A stretch of 64,000 bases of DNA from Gordonia prachuapensis (GTDB lineage: Bacteria > Actinomycetota > Actinomycetes > Mycobacteriales > Mycobacteriaceae). Each line of letters opens with the position of its first letter. Position 1 is the first letter of the stretch. A model generated the notes under the pieces. The model ran no database searches. It was not told the DNA's origin and saw only the letters and a program-made list of their open reading frames with translations. Shown in pieces: positions 25,658-33,212 of the stretch. Position numbers and translations under genes: made by a program. The stretch spans positions 213,709 to 277,708 of the forward strand of contig NZ_JAZDUE010000006.1 in assembly GCF_036350515.1 (NCBI RefSeq), in the 5' to 3' direction.

Positions 25658-26360
25658 GGGCGCGCCGCGGGCGAAGGCGTCCCCTCGTCTGCGGCGCAGG
25701 CCCCAGCTGTCCGAAGAGGTCGCGGCGCACCTGCGGGGGCAGATCATGACCGCGGCGATCCGGCCGGGCGAGTATGTGCGGATGGACGAGACCGCCGAAC
25801 GGCTCGGGGTGAGTGTGACGCCCGTCCGCGAGGCCCTGCTCACACTGCGCGGCGAGGGGATGGTCAATCTCGCACCCCATCGCGGGTACATCGTCGCCGA
25901 GCTCAGCCGCACCGATGTCGAGGATCTGTTCTGGTTGCAGGGTGAGATCGCGGTCAAGCTCGCGCTCCGTACCGCTGCCGCCATCACCCCTGAGCAGATC
26001 GCCGATCTCGAGTGGCACAACCAGCAGTTACGCAGCGCTCTCGGGGCCGGGGACAGCAGTCAGGTGGCCGGGGCCGAGTTCGAATTCCATCGCGTGCACA
26101 ACCACATCGCGTCGGGCGGCAAGCTGGCCTGGTTCCTGCTGAGCGCCACCCGCTACACACCCGCACAGCTGTATGCGACCGACCCGGACTGGGGCGAGGT
26201 CGCCGTGGATTCACATGCGAAGCTGATCGAGGCCTACCGGACCGGCGACCGCGAGCAGGTTGTCGAGCAGACCCGGCGTCAGTTCCTCGACGGCGCAGCA
26301 CGGCTGACCCGACACCTCGAGTCGACCGGCATCTGGGAGGACGCCACCGACGACGGGTGA
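25614..26360 (+). CDS. GntR-family (FCD) regulator
   Basis: Regulator of about 248 residues in the FadR/FCD subfamily. Winged helix: VRMDETAERLGVSVTPVREA, then LRGEGMVNLAPHRGYIVAEL; the C-terminal FCD domain is all-helical with conserved His (EFEFHRVHNHIAS, DSHAKLIEAY) that may bind metal or carboxylate. The start is unclear because the first part overlaps the acyl-CoA dehydrogenase; ATG 25614 is preferred, ATG 25578 is possible. Coupled to the dehydrogenase gene, which it probably controls. Followed by a very strong hairpin. Confidence 0.8.
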   Translation: MRSSATSSARPSGSEGAPRAKASPRLRRRPQLSEEVAAHLRGQIMTAAIRPGEYVRMDETAERLGVSVTPVREALLTLRGEGMVNLAPHRGYIVAELSRTDVEDLFWLQGEIAVKLALRTAAAITPEQIADLEWHNQQLRSALGAGDSSQVAGAEFEFHRVHNHIASGGKLAWFLLSATRYTPAQLYATDPDWGEVAVDSHAKLIEAYRTGDREQVVEQTRRQFLDGAARLTRHLESTGIWEDATDDG

Positions 26361-26454
26361 CGAGCCGGCCGCAGACGCGCCGAACAGCCAGGCGAGCGGC
26401 GTCGACGGAGCGTCGACTGAGCGATCGGACGAGTGTCGGGTACTCTCGTCTTGT

Positions 26455-26511
26455 GCGCCGCCCAGGGCGGGGCAGGTCACCCCCGACGACCTGCCCCGCC
26501 CTGGGCGGCGC
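26455..26511 (+). terminator. 24-bp perfect inverted repeat (terminator or leader structure)
   Basis: Arms at 26455-26478 and 26488-26511 are exact reverse complements over 24 bp around a 9-base loop. Sequence begins GCGCCGCCCAGGGCGGGGCA. It follows the dehydrogenase/GntR pair by 94 bases and precedes the K+ channel start by 78 bases. It may end the first transcript, or sit in the 5' leader of the channel mRNA. A shorter GTCGAC...GTCGAC hairpin lies just upstream at 26401-26417. Confidence 0.65.
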
Positions 26512-26589
26512 CGGCCGTTTGAGAGGTCTCCGGACCCGCCGCGGCCCGACGACGTCGCGGTGCCCCACGAGACGAGAGGTGCACTCGAG

Positions 26590-27378
26590 ATGGATTCCGC
26601 CGACACCGACGCGAATCTCCGCGACCCTTCGGCCGTCGACCGACGTGGCGGCGGCGAGCGCCTCGCCTGGTGGGAAAGCCGCACCGAATGGCCGCTCGTC
26701 GCGATGGCATTGCTGTTCCTCGCCGCGTACTCGGTCCAGGTCCTCGCCAACCCGAGCGACACCGTCGACACGATCCTCGATGTCGTCATCTTCGCCTCGT
26801 GGGTCTGCTTCGCCATCGATTACGTCGTCCGTCTCTCGGTGGCGCCACACCGCGGATCGTGGTTCATCCGCCACCTCGCCGATCTGGCCATCGTGGTCCT
26901 GCCGATGCTGCGGCCGCTGCGACTCCTCCGACTGCTCATCCTCGTCGGCGTGTTGCAGAAGGCGCTCGGCAGCGCGATCCGTGGGCGGGTGGTGCTCTAC
27001 ACCGCGGCCAGCGCGATGTTGCTCATCTATGTGGCGTCCTTGGCCATCTACGAGACCGAGGGGCAACTACCCGATGCCACCATCACCTCGTTCGGTGACG
27101 CGGTGTGGTGGTCGATGACGACGGTCACCACGGTCGGCTACGGCGACTACTCGCCCATCACCCTCACCGGCCGCGTCATCGCCGGGTTCCTGATGCTGGG
27201 CGGGATCAGTGTGATCGGTGTCGTCACCGCGACCATCGCGTCCTGGATCGTCCAGCGTGTCGCCGACGACGACGAAGCCAACTCGGCGGCCACCTCCGCC
27301 GAACTCCAGTTGCTCCGTGCCGAGGTCGCAGATCTTCGCCGGGACCTCGCACGCCACCGGGAGGCGGCGGAGGTCTGA
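26590..27378 (+). CDS. voltage-gated-type potassium channel subunit
   Basis: Six-helix cation channel subunit of 262 residues for K+ passage across the cytoplasmic membrane. Transmembrane segments begin near residue 35. An S4-like helix, PMLRPLRLLRLLILVGVLQK (about 105-124), carries regularly spaced arginines. The selectivity filter TTVGYGDYSP is at 180-189, preceded by the pore helix WWSMTTVT and followed by the last helix. A short C-terminal coiled coil (AELQLLRAEVADLRRDLARH) probably tetramerises. ATG 26590 with GAGAGG upstream. Its stop is three bases from the stop of the convergent PPOX gene. Confidence 0.9.
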   Translation: MDSADTDANLRDPSAVDRRGGGERLAWWESRTEWPLVAMALLFLAAYSVQVLANPSDTVDTILDVVIFASWVCFAIDYVVRLSVAPHRGSWFIRHLADLAIVVLPMLRPLRLLRLLILVGVLQKALGSAIRGRVVLYTAASAMLLIYVASLAIYETEGQLPDATITSFGDAVWWSMTTVTTVGYGDYSPITLTGRVIAGFLMLGGISVIGVVTATIASWIVQRVADDDEANSAATSAELQLLRAEVADLRRDLARHREAAEV

Positions 27379-27381
27379 CCC

Positions 27382-27807
27382 TCAGATGCTGCCGAGGTCG
27401 GTGGACACCCAATGCTGTGGCCGGAGTACGACTTTCGTCTGGTCTCCGTGGTCGTCCATGGCGAAGTCGACGTACCCGGTGACCTTGTCCGCGGGAAGGT
27501 AGCGGGCCGCCATTTCGGTGAGGTGCTCGCGGGTGCCCTCGGTGTAGTCGACGACCTCCCCCGACACGGCGACGTAGCGGATCGTCGGTTCCAGGGTCTC
27601 GACCATCAGGGTGCATCGACCCGCTGCCCGGATCAGTTCGATCTTGCGCGATGTGGTGCCGGTGAGGAACCAGGGGCGACCGCCGGGCTCGTACTGATAC
27701 CAGATCGGCACGACGAGCGGCGCACGGTCGGGCCCCGCCTCGACTGCCAGCGCCGCGATGTGCGGTTGTGACAGGAATTCTTCGCGTTCGGAGGTGGAGA
27801 GAGCCAT
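27382..27807 (-). CDS. PPOX-class (pyridoxamine-phosphate-oxidase-like) flavin/F420 protein
   Basis: Split beta-barrel protein of 141 residues. It opens SEREEFLSQPHIAALAVE with PLVVPIWYQYEPGG and FLTGTTSRKIELIRAAGRCT, the pattern of small FMN- or F420-binding PPOX proteins. It lacks the dimer arm of true PdxH and is too short to be that enzyme. ATG 27807 is chosen because the longer frame reaches into the tRNA-Asn terminator. A reductase or cofactor-storage role is typical, but the substrate cannot be read. Confidence 0.82.
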   Translation of the reverse strand: MALSTSEREEFLSQPHIAALAVEAGPDRAPLVVPIWYQYEPGGRPWFLTGTTSRKIELIRAAGRCTLMVETLEPTIRYVAVSGEVVDYTEGTREHLTEMAARYLPADKVTGYVDFAMDDHGDQTKVVLRPQHWVSTDLGSI

Positions 27808-27849
27808 GTCACACACGGTAGACCGGGCCTCCGACAACGGATACGACAA

Positions 27850-27876
27850 ACGCCCGCCACCTGCGGTGACGGGCGT
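27850..27876 (-). terminator. tRNA-Asn terminator
   Basis: On the minus strand ACGCCCGTCACC-GCA-GGTGGCGGGCGT forms a 12-pair stem with one G-T wobble and a 3-base loop, followed by TTTG. It lies nine bases past the tRNA-Asn 3' end. Confidence 0.75.
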
Positions 27877-27885
27877 TGACGTTTG

Positions 27886-27958
27886 CTCCCCCAACTGGAC
27901 TCGAACCAGTAACCGTTCGATTAACAGTCGAATGCTCTGCCAATTGAGCTATGGGGGA
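27886..27958 (-). tRNA. tRNA-Asn (anticodon GTT)
   Basis: A 73-base cloverleaf on the minus strand: acceptor TCCCCCA/TGGGGGA, D-arm AGCTCAATTGGCAGAGC, anticodon loop CTGTTAA with anticodon GTT, T-loop TTCGAGT, discriminator G. No encoded CCA. A terminator follows. Confidence 0.96.
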
Positions 27959-28060
27959 ATGCTCTCGAACCGACTGCTGACTCTAGCGCATGGACGCACC
28001 GGAGAACAAAACGCCTGCGCGAGTGTTCTCCGGTGGGTCCTACCTGCGTCGATCTGTAAC

Positions 28061-29659
28061 TCAGTGTCCCGCCACGACGTCCGCCTCGTCGACGGTGCGC
28101 GGGGTGCGGGCGTTCGGCAGGAACCAGTAGGCGATGCACACGACACCGAAGAGCACGTAGCCCAGCGACACCTCCGGGCTCGCGGCCCAACTCACCTCCG
28201 GCGCATGGATCAGGCCGACGAATGACATCACCGCACCGACCCCGCAGGCGATGGCGGCGAAGTGGAACTTCTTGTCCAGGATGAACGTGACGATGGTGCC
28301 CAGGACAAGTCCAACGAGGACCGCGCCCTCACCCAACGTCTTCAGTCCCTCGTACACGAGCCCGGCGTTGCCGAGCGCCTCGGCGCCGACTTCCTCGGCC
28401 GTGGTCCCGGCCGCACTCAGCGCGTTGTCGATCATGCCCCTACCCCACTCCGCCAGGTTGGGCAGGATGGCCGCGACCACCGCGATGGCGTGGATACGGG
28501 GCACCGCCTGGAACGCCTGCGCACCGATCAGCAGGCCGATGTAGAGCAGGATGGGCACGATCGCCGGAACCGGCAGCAGGGCCTCGAGGACCCCGAACAG
28601 TCCGACGAAGCAGAGCACGCCGATGACCGCCCCACTGGCCAGCGAGTAGCTCGCGCGCCCGCCTGCGTCCTTCCACCCCGGGTGTCCGATGTACACGGCG
28701 GGCGGGAACGGTGAGCCGAATGCCGCGCCGACACAGGCGCCTGCGCCGTCGGCCAGCAGCACACTGCGCAGGTTGTAGTTGTCCCCGGCGGCCGCGGCAC
28801 TCTCCACGTTGCTCATCGCCTCGGTGAAGTTGTAGACGCCGAGCGGGATGGCCGTACCGAGCAGTGGCGCCAGGTCACCGAGGCCGGAGAACAGCATGTC
28901 GAAACGTTGGTCGGGTATTCCGATCGCGATGTCGGAGACCGCCTGCTCGAGGTCGGGCACCGACATGTACCCACCGATCCAGCCGATCGCCGTACCGACC
29001 AGCAGCGCGGCGAGTCCGACGGGAATGTTCCCCGGCAGCTTCACGTCGGTGAAGAATCCGATCAGGATGATCGCCAGCACCGGTAGACCGATCCACGCGA
29101 CCTCCCACATCTGCGCGGCCGGACGCATCGAGATGAAGGTGATGGAGATGCCCGCGAGCGTGCCCAGCATGGCCGCACGCGGGGTCAACTTGCGGACGTA
29201 CGGGCCGACGAAGGCGCCGATCATGACGATCACGCCGATCATGAACGCCCAGGCCAGGCCGGCCTCCCACGCCTGCATCGCGTCACCACTGGCCAGGAAC
29301 ACCGGGAGCATGACGACGAAGACGACGATGAACATGTGCGGCACGCTCGGCCCGTAGGGCAGGGCGGTCACGTCGGTTCGGTTCTCCCGCTTGGCCAGCC
29401 GCCGCGCGAGGAACGTGTAGTACAGGTTGCCCAGGATCAGCGCGACCCCGAGCGCCGGCAGGACCGTGCCCAGGACGGCCCCGGCCGGGACCTGCACCAC
29501 GGCGATCATCAGACCGGTCAGCGTCAGGACGTTGACGAGGATGTTGAAACCGAGCCCGAAGAAGGCGTTGGTGTCTCCGCGGGTCCACCACGGAATGGTC
29601 AGCGGGGTCGGCGGTGATGACGGCCCGGTGGGCGGGGCGGGATCGGTGGTCGTGCTCAT
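28061..29659 (-). CDS. NCS2/AzgA-like permease of the ureide cluster
   Basis: Polytopic inner-membrane transporter of 532 residues with about 12-14 hydrophobic helices, resembling the xanthine/uracil/adenine NCS2 (AGZA) superfamily. Conserved features include FFGLGFNILVNVLTLTGLM at the first helix, TALPYGPSVPHMFIVV, the acidic helix GVYNFTEAMSNVESAAAAGD and FGSPFPPAVYIGHPGWKDAG. It lies 39 bases downstream of the isochorismatase-type amidase and appears to be the last gene of a GntR-amidase-amidase-permease unit. Substrate is therefore inferred to be biuret or a related ureide or nucleobase breakdown product; the sequence alone does not specify it. Confidence 0.8.
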   Translation of the reverse strand: MSTTTDPAPPTGPSSPPTPLTIPWWTRGDTNAFFGLGFNILVNVLTLTGLMIAVVQVPAGAVLGTVLPALGVALILGNLYYTFLARRLAKRENRTDVTALPYGPSVPHMFIVVFVVMLPVFLASGDAMQAWEAGLAWAFMIGVIVMIGAFVGPYVRKLTPRAAMLGTLAGISITFISMRPAAQMWEVAWIGLPVLAIILIGFFTDVKLPGNIPVGLAALLVGTAIGWIGGYMSVPDLEQAVSDIAIGIPDQRFDMLFSGLGDLAPLLGTAIPLGVYNFTEAMSNVESAAAAGDNYNLRSVLLADGAGACVGAAFGSPFPPAVYIGHPGWKDAGGRASYSLASGAVIGVLCFVGLFGVLEALLPVPAIVPILLYIGLLIGAQAFQAVPRIHAIAVVAAILPNLAEWGRGMIDNALSAAGTTAEEVGAEALGNAGLVYEGLKTLGEGAVLVGLVLGTIVTFILDKKFHFAAIACGVGAVMSFVGLIHAPEVSWAASPEVSLGYVLFGVVCIAYWFLPNARTPRTVDEADVVAGH

Positions 29660-29698
29660 GCGCGTCGAATCCTCTCGGCAACAGGTGAAGTGGCTGGC

Positions 29699-30406
29699 TC
29701 AGGACACTGCGGTCGACGGCGACGCTGCCGTGTGGTCGGTGAGGGCGGCGATCAGCGCAGCACTCGGCGCGGTCCAGCCGAAGATCCCGCCCTGCGCGGC
29801 GATCATCTCCAGACCCACCCGTTGGAACTCAGGGAAATACGAACCGACGCAGTCGGATACGACGACACAGTCGAATCCGCGGTCGTTGGCCTCACGAGTG
29901 GTGGTGTGTACGCAGACCTCGGTGGTGACACCGGTGACGAGCAACTGGGTGATGCCGTGTTCGTCCAGCACCGCGTGCAGATCCGTTGCGTAGAACGCCC
30001 CTTTGCCAGGCTTGTCGATCACGACCTCACCCGCCGCGGGTGCGAGTTCGTCGATGATGTCGTGGCCGTACTCGCCGCGGATCAGGATGCGCCCGAACGC
30101 CCCCGGGTCGCCGATCCGTTTCGACGGTTCCCCGCGGTTGAGCTTCGCCGGCGGGCAGTCCGACAGGTCCGGCAGGTGGCCTTCACGCGTGTGGATGACC
30201 AACATCCCCGTAGTGCGCGCCGCGTCGAGAAGCTTCGTGAGCGGCGACACCACCCGCTGCAGTTGGCTCACGTCGTTGCCGAGGGTTTCCCCGAAGCCGC
30301 CGGGCAGCAGGAAGTCACGCTGCATGTCGATGAGGACCAGGGCCGCGCGGGACGGCTCGAGGTCGAAGGGAGCCGGTTCGGCGGCGATGGTCACGATGTC
30401 GGCCAC
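29699..30406 (-). CDS. isochorismatase-family amidohydrolase, probable biuret (or triuret) hydrolase
   Basis: Cysteine hydrolase of 235 residues. The catalytic triad of the family is visible: Asp27 (LVLIDMQRDF), Lys132 (VVIDKPGKGAFYATDL) and Cys165 (TGVTTEVCVHTTTREA). PGGFGETLGNDVSQL after the Asp and KPGKGAFYATDL resemble biuret hydrolases rather than true isochorismatases or nicotinamidases. The neighbour is an allophanate hydrolase, which consumes the product of biuret hydrolysis, and this supports the call. GTG 30406 has a GAGAGG site eight bases upstream; GTG 30394 would overlap the amidase stop as GTGA. Ureidoacrylate hydrolase (RutB-like) is an alternative, but no other rut genes are here. 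Confidence 0.7.
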   Translation of the reverse strand: MADIVTIAAEPAPFDLEPSRAALVLIDMQRDFLLPGGFGETLGNDVSQLQRVVSPLTKLLDAARTTGMLVIHTREGHLPDLSDCPPAKLNRGEPSKRIGDPGAFGRILIRGEYGHDIIDELAPAAGEVVIDKPGKGAFYATDLHAVLDEHGITQLLVTGVTTEVCVHTTTREANDRGFDCVVVSDCVGSYFPEFQRVGLEMIAAQGGIFGWTAPSAALIAALTDHTAASPSTAVS

Positions 30407-31827
30407 GAGGTGAGCCTCTCTGTGCTGTGGGCGTCGGGTGCGGCCGCGCTGGTGCGCGGCTCGTCGAGAAGGGCTGCCGCGAGGTGCAGCACCGTGTCGT
30501 CGGAGAGCGCGTTCCCCAGCAACATGGCGCTGTGGGGACGGCCGTCGGCGGTGTGGCCCTGCGGGATCGCCACTCCGAGCAGGTCGAGGAGGTTGCCGAA
30601 GTGTGTGTAGTGACCGAGCATCGTGTTCGCCTCGATCGGCTGATCGAGAACCTCCTCGACCGTAAAGGTGCGGCCGATCGTCGGTAGGGCCAGCACATCG
30701 AGGTCCCGCCATATGCGGCCGACAGCGGCGCGCAGCTCCTGGAGGGTCTGCATAGCCGCGAACGCGTCGACGGCCGTGTACTTCTCGCCGCTGCGCAGGA
30801 TGTCGCGGACGACCGGATGGATGGAGTCGGGATGCGTGGCGAGGAAGTCCGCGAACACCACCAGGCGTTCGGCCACCCACGGACCGGCGTAGAGGAGTTC
30901 GCCGGCCGCGAGGAACGGTTCCAGTGACACCTCGACGATCTCGAGGTCCACGGCGAATCCCTGGTGTGCGAGCCGGTTCCGAAACGCGTGATGAGCGGCC
31001 CGCATCGCATCGTCACCGAAGAACTCGAGTTCGGTCTCCGGCGGCAATCCGACCCGTATCGGAGCGCCGGTGATACGCGGTCCGCGATCGCGCGACCACG
31101 GATCGGTGTCGTCGGGACCGGCCATCACCGCCATCACGCGGTCGACGTCGTCGATGCGGCCGGCCATCATCGTGATGCAGTCGAGGGATTTGCACGCGGG
31201 TACCAGTCCGGTGGTACTGATCAGTCCCCGAGACGGCTTGTATCCGACGATGCCGTTGAGCGCGGCGGGCACCCGGCCCGATCCGGCGGTGTCCGTCGCG
31301 ACCGCGAACGGCACCTCGCCGAGGGCGACCGCGAGGGCGGAGCCGGAACTCGACCCGCCCGAGATCATGTCGCCGCCGTATACGCTGCGCGGCACGGTGT
31401 ACGGCGTACGCGTCCCGTTGAGGCCGGTGGCGAACTGATCGAGGTTCGTCTTGCCCACGTAGAGGGCGCCGGCGTCGAGGAGTCGTTGCACCGCCGGCGC
31501 GGTGGTGTCCGCGACGTAGGCGAAGTCCGGACAGGACAGGGTGGTCGGGGTGCCGGCGACATCGATGCTGTCCTTGACACCGAACGGCACCCCGTACAGC
31601 GGCAGCGCCCGCGCGCCGGGGCGACGCTCGAGTTCTGCGGCCGCCGCGAGCAACTCACTTCTCCCGACCGTCGACAGCCAGGTCCCGTCGTCGCCGCGGG
31701 CCTCGATCGCGTCGGCGACGGTGCGCGCTGTGCGTACCGGTGACCCGCTGCCGCTCACATGGTCGTCGAGGATCTCCGCGACCGAGGGACCGAGGACCGG
31801 TCCGGCGGGCGGATGCACATCTGCCAT
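30391..31827 (-). CDS. atzF: allophanate hydrolase (AtzF-type amidase)
   Basis: Amidase-signature enzyme of 478 residues; the AtzF amidase domain hydrolyses allophanate to ammonia and a carbamate that decays to CO2. The Ser-cisSer-Lys triad is present: Lys85 (PFGVKDSIDVAGTPTT), the Ser run in SGGSSSGSA (156-164) and Ser183 in TDTAGSGRVPAA. KTNLDQFATGLNGTR and GLVPACKSLDCITM are AtzF/DUR1,2 type rather than GatA type. Full AtzF is about 600 residues with a C-terminal domain; here only the amidase domain plus a helical tail is present. Overlaps the next gene by 16 bases; preceded by a GntR regulator 56 bases upstream. Confidence 0.8.
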   Translation of the reverse strand: MADVHPPAGPVLGPSVAEILDDHVSGSGSPVRTARTVADAIEARGDDGTWLSTVGRSELLAAAAELERRPGARALPLYGVPFGVKDSIDVAGTPTTLSCPDFAYVADTTAPAVQRLLDAGALYVGKTNLDQFATGLNGTRTPYTVPRSVYGGDMISGGSSSGSALAVALGEVPFAVATDTAGSGRVPAALNGIVGYKPSRGLISTTGLVPACKSLDCITMMAGRIDDVDRVMAVMAGPDDTDPWSRDRGPRITGAPIRVGLPPETELEFFGDDAMRAAHHAFRNRLAHQGFAVDLEIVEVSLEPFLAAGELLYAGPWVAERLVVFADFLATHPDSIHPVVRDILRSGEKYTAVDAFAAMQTLQELRAAVGRIWRDLDVLALPTIGRTFTVEEVLDQPIEANTMLGHYTHFGNLLDLLGVAIPQGHTADGRPHSAMLLGNALSDDTVLHLAAALLDEPRTSAAAPDAHSTERLTSWPTS

Positions 31828-31836
31828 ACCGTCGAT

Positions 31837-31844
31837 TGTCGACA
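31837..31844. promoter_or_regulatory. small palindrome before atzF, candidate GntR site
   Basis: TGTCGACA, with near-symmetrical ATT/AAT flanks (31835-31848), lies ten bases upstream of the atzF start in the 56-base gap after the GntR gene. FCD-type GntR proteins bind short GT...AC palindromes; assignment is tentative. Confidence 0.3.
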
Positions 31845-31883
31845 GAATTGTGGCGCCTGCGGATCCGTTGTGTGTCGGTTGTG

Positions 31884-32588
31884 TTAGCGCGCGTCGGCGG
31901 TATCCGTGCCGTTGACCGGCGGAGCCGCAAGATCGAGGTATTGCAGGTGCTTGTGGTCACGAAGGGCCGACACCGCGGCGACCGGGTCGTTGGTCTCCAA
32001 CGCCTCCAGGATCGCGAGGTGCCGCTTCACCCCGTCGTCCGGTCCGTGGTGATCTGCGGTCTCCGTGCGTAGGTTGACCGCCATCGGGAGCTGCAGTTTG
32101 AGCAGGATCGGCTCGAGCGCGATGTCGAGTTGACGGTTCCCGGCCAGGCCGACGACCGCAGTGTGGAAGCGACGGTGCGCGTCGTCCTTGGAGAGCTCGT
32201 CGGTTGCTCGTTTCATCTCTTCGACGGCCGCGCGGACGGGCTCGAGCTGCCGCTTCGGGTCCGCGAGCGGCAGAGCCGACTCCACGGCGAACCGTTCGAG
32301 CACCTGACGCAGCTCGAACAGCTGCACGATGTCGCGCGGCGACCACTCGGCCACGCGCGTCCCCCGCCGCGGCTGGTGTTCGACCAGTCCCTGCTGGGCC
32401 AACAACCGCAGGGCCTCGCGCACGGGCGCTCGACTGATCCCCAGGTCGGCGCACAGCGTCTCTTCGACGATCTTCTGGCCGGGCGTGAGGCTGCCGGACA
32501 GGATGGCGTCGCGGATCCGGCGACCCGCCACGTCGACAAGGCTCTCGGGGAGGTCGCTGTCCACACTCGCCTCGTCGGCCCCCGTCAT
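31884..32588 (-). CDS. GntR-family (FCD) regulator of the ureide cluster
   Basis: Regulator of 234 residues. Winged helix: PGQKIVEETLCADLGISRAP, then VREALRLLAQQGLVEHQPRRG. The FCD domain contains ELRQVLERFAVESALPLA, DAHRRFHTAVVGLAGNRQL and VKRHLAILEALETNDPVAAV, with the histidines typical of metal-carboxylate sensing. Starts at ATG 32588. First in a same-strand run with atzF, the biuret-hydrolase-like gene and the permease, so it probably controls them in response to a ureide or dicarboxylate-like ligand. Confidence 0.85.
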   Translation of the reverse strand: MTGADEASVDSDLPESLVDVAGRRIRDAILSGSLTPGQKIVEETLCADLGISRAPVREALRLLAQQGLVEHQPRRGTRVAEWSPRDIVQLFELRQVLERFAVESALPLADPKRQLEPVRAAVEEMKRATDELSKDDAHRRFHTAVVGLAGNRQLDIALEPILLKLQLPMAVNLRTETADHHGPDDGVKRHLAILEALETNDPVAAVSALRDHKHLQYLDLAAPPVNGTDTADAR

Positions 32589-32728
32589 GCGCTCCTCGTT
32601 CGTCGACTCGTGCCCTCACGTGCTGATTCCCTGCAGTCTAGCGGCGGCCGCGGGATGACCGCGGCGTTCGACCGATGCGACATGACGTGCGGTAATGTGC
32701 AGCGTCGGGCATGCGCAGTGCCCGGCCG

Positions 32729-32802
32729 GGGGCGGTAGCTCAGTCGGTTAGAGCCGCGGACTCATAATCCGTAGGTCGCGGGTTCGAGCCCCGCCCGCCC
32801 CA
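32729..32802 (+). tRNA. tRNA with CAT anticodon (elongator Met, or Ile2)
   Basis: A 74-base cloverleaf: acceptor GGGGCGG/CCGCCCC, D-arm AGCTCAGTCGGTTAGAGC, anticodon stem GCGGA/TCCGT around loop CTCATAA, T-arm GCGGG-TTCGAGC-CCCGC, discriminator A, no CCA. It lacks initiator features (three G-C pairs below the anticodon and an unpaired 1-72). CAT is also used by the lysidine-modified isoleucine tRNA; the sequence does not settle which. Confidence 0.9.
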
Positions 32803-33212
32803 CTCCCCCGATCCCGCGTTCCGCTCACGACAACCTCCGCGCGCAGTTCTCCACCGGGCCGGACGCGAGACTGATTGCGCCGAAGTCTTCTTCGTTGCGC
32901 TAACGAACAGCGGGTCTCGAATCCGCCCGCGGCACAAGACTGTTCGGTATTTCTGGGTCTGACCCTGGACGGAAACACGGGCAACACCAGCCCCAGTAGT
33001 CGGCGGCAGGAACAGCAATTCCGCTGTCCGCCAGACTCATTCCCAACTGTTCACCAGGCGGACCCGCGACGGTGTCGCATGAAGGTGTGAAAGTCGCGCG
33101 AATCCGAACGCGCGCGCGGTACTGTTCGACATCATCACATCGAGCGTCGCCATGTTGCAGCTGCCGGATCGGCAACCCGATCCATCTCCCTCAGACCCCG
33201 TGCGGACACCCG
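32803..33212. other. 410-base gap between the tRNA and the cutinase gene
   Basis: No gene is supported here. GC content is visibly lower in 32940-33050 than around it. The segment GCGGGTCTCGAATCCGCCCGC near 32920 weakly resembles a tRNA T-arm/acceptor end but does not fold into a tRNA. The open frame running into the cutinase from about 33072 is rich in Cys, Arg and His and lacks a leader, so it is not taken as coding. Confidence 0.5.

Noticed and set aside
32915..32940. tRNA fragment or phage attachment site downstream of the CAT tRNA
   Set aside because: GCGGGTCTCGAATCCGCCCGC only partly resembles the tRNA 3' end, and no integrase or phage gene is nearby.
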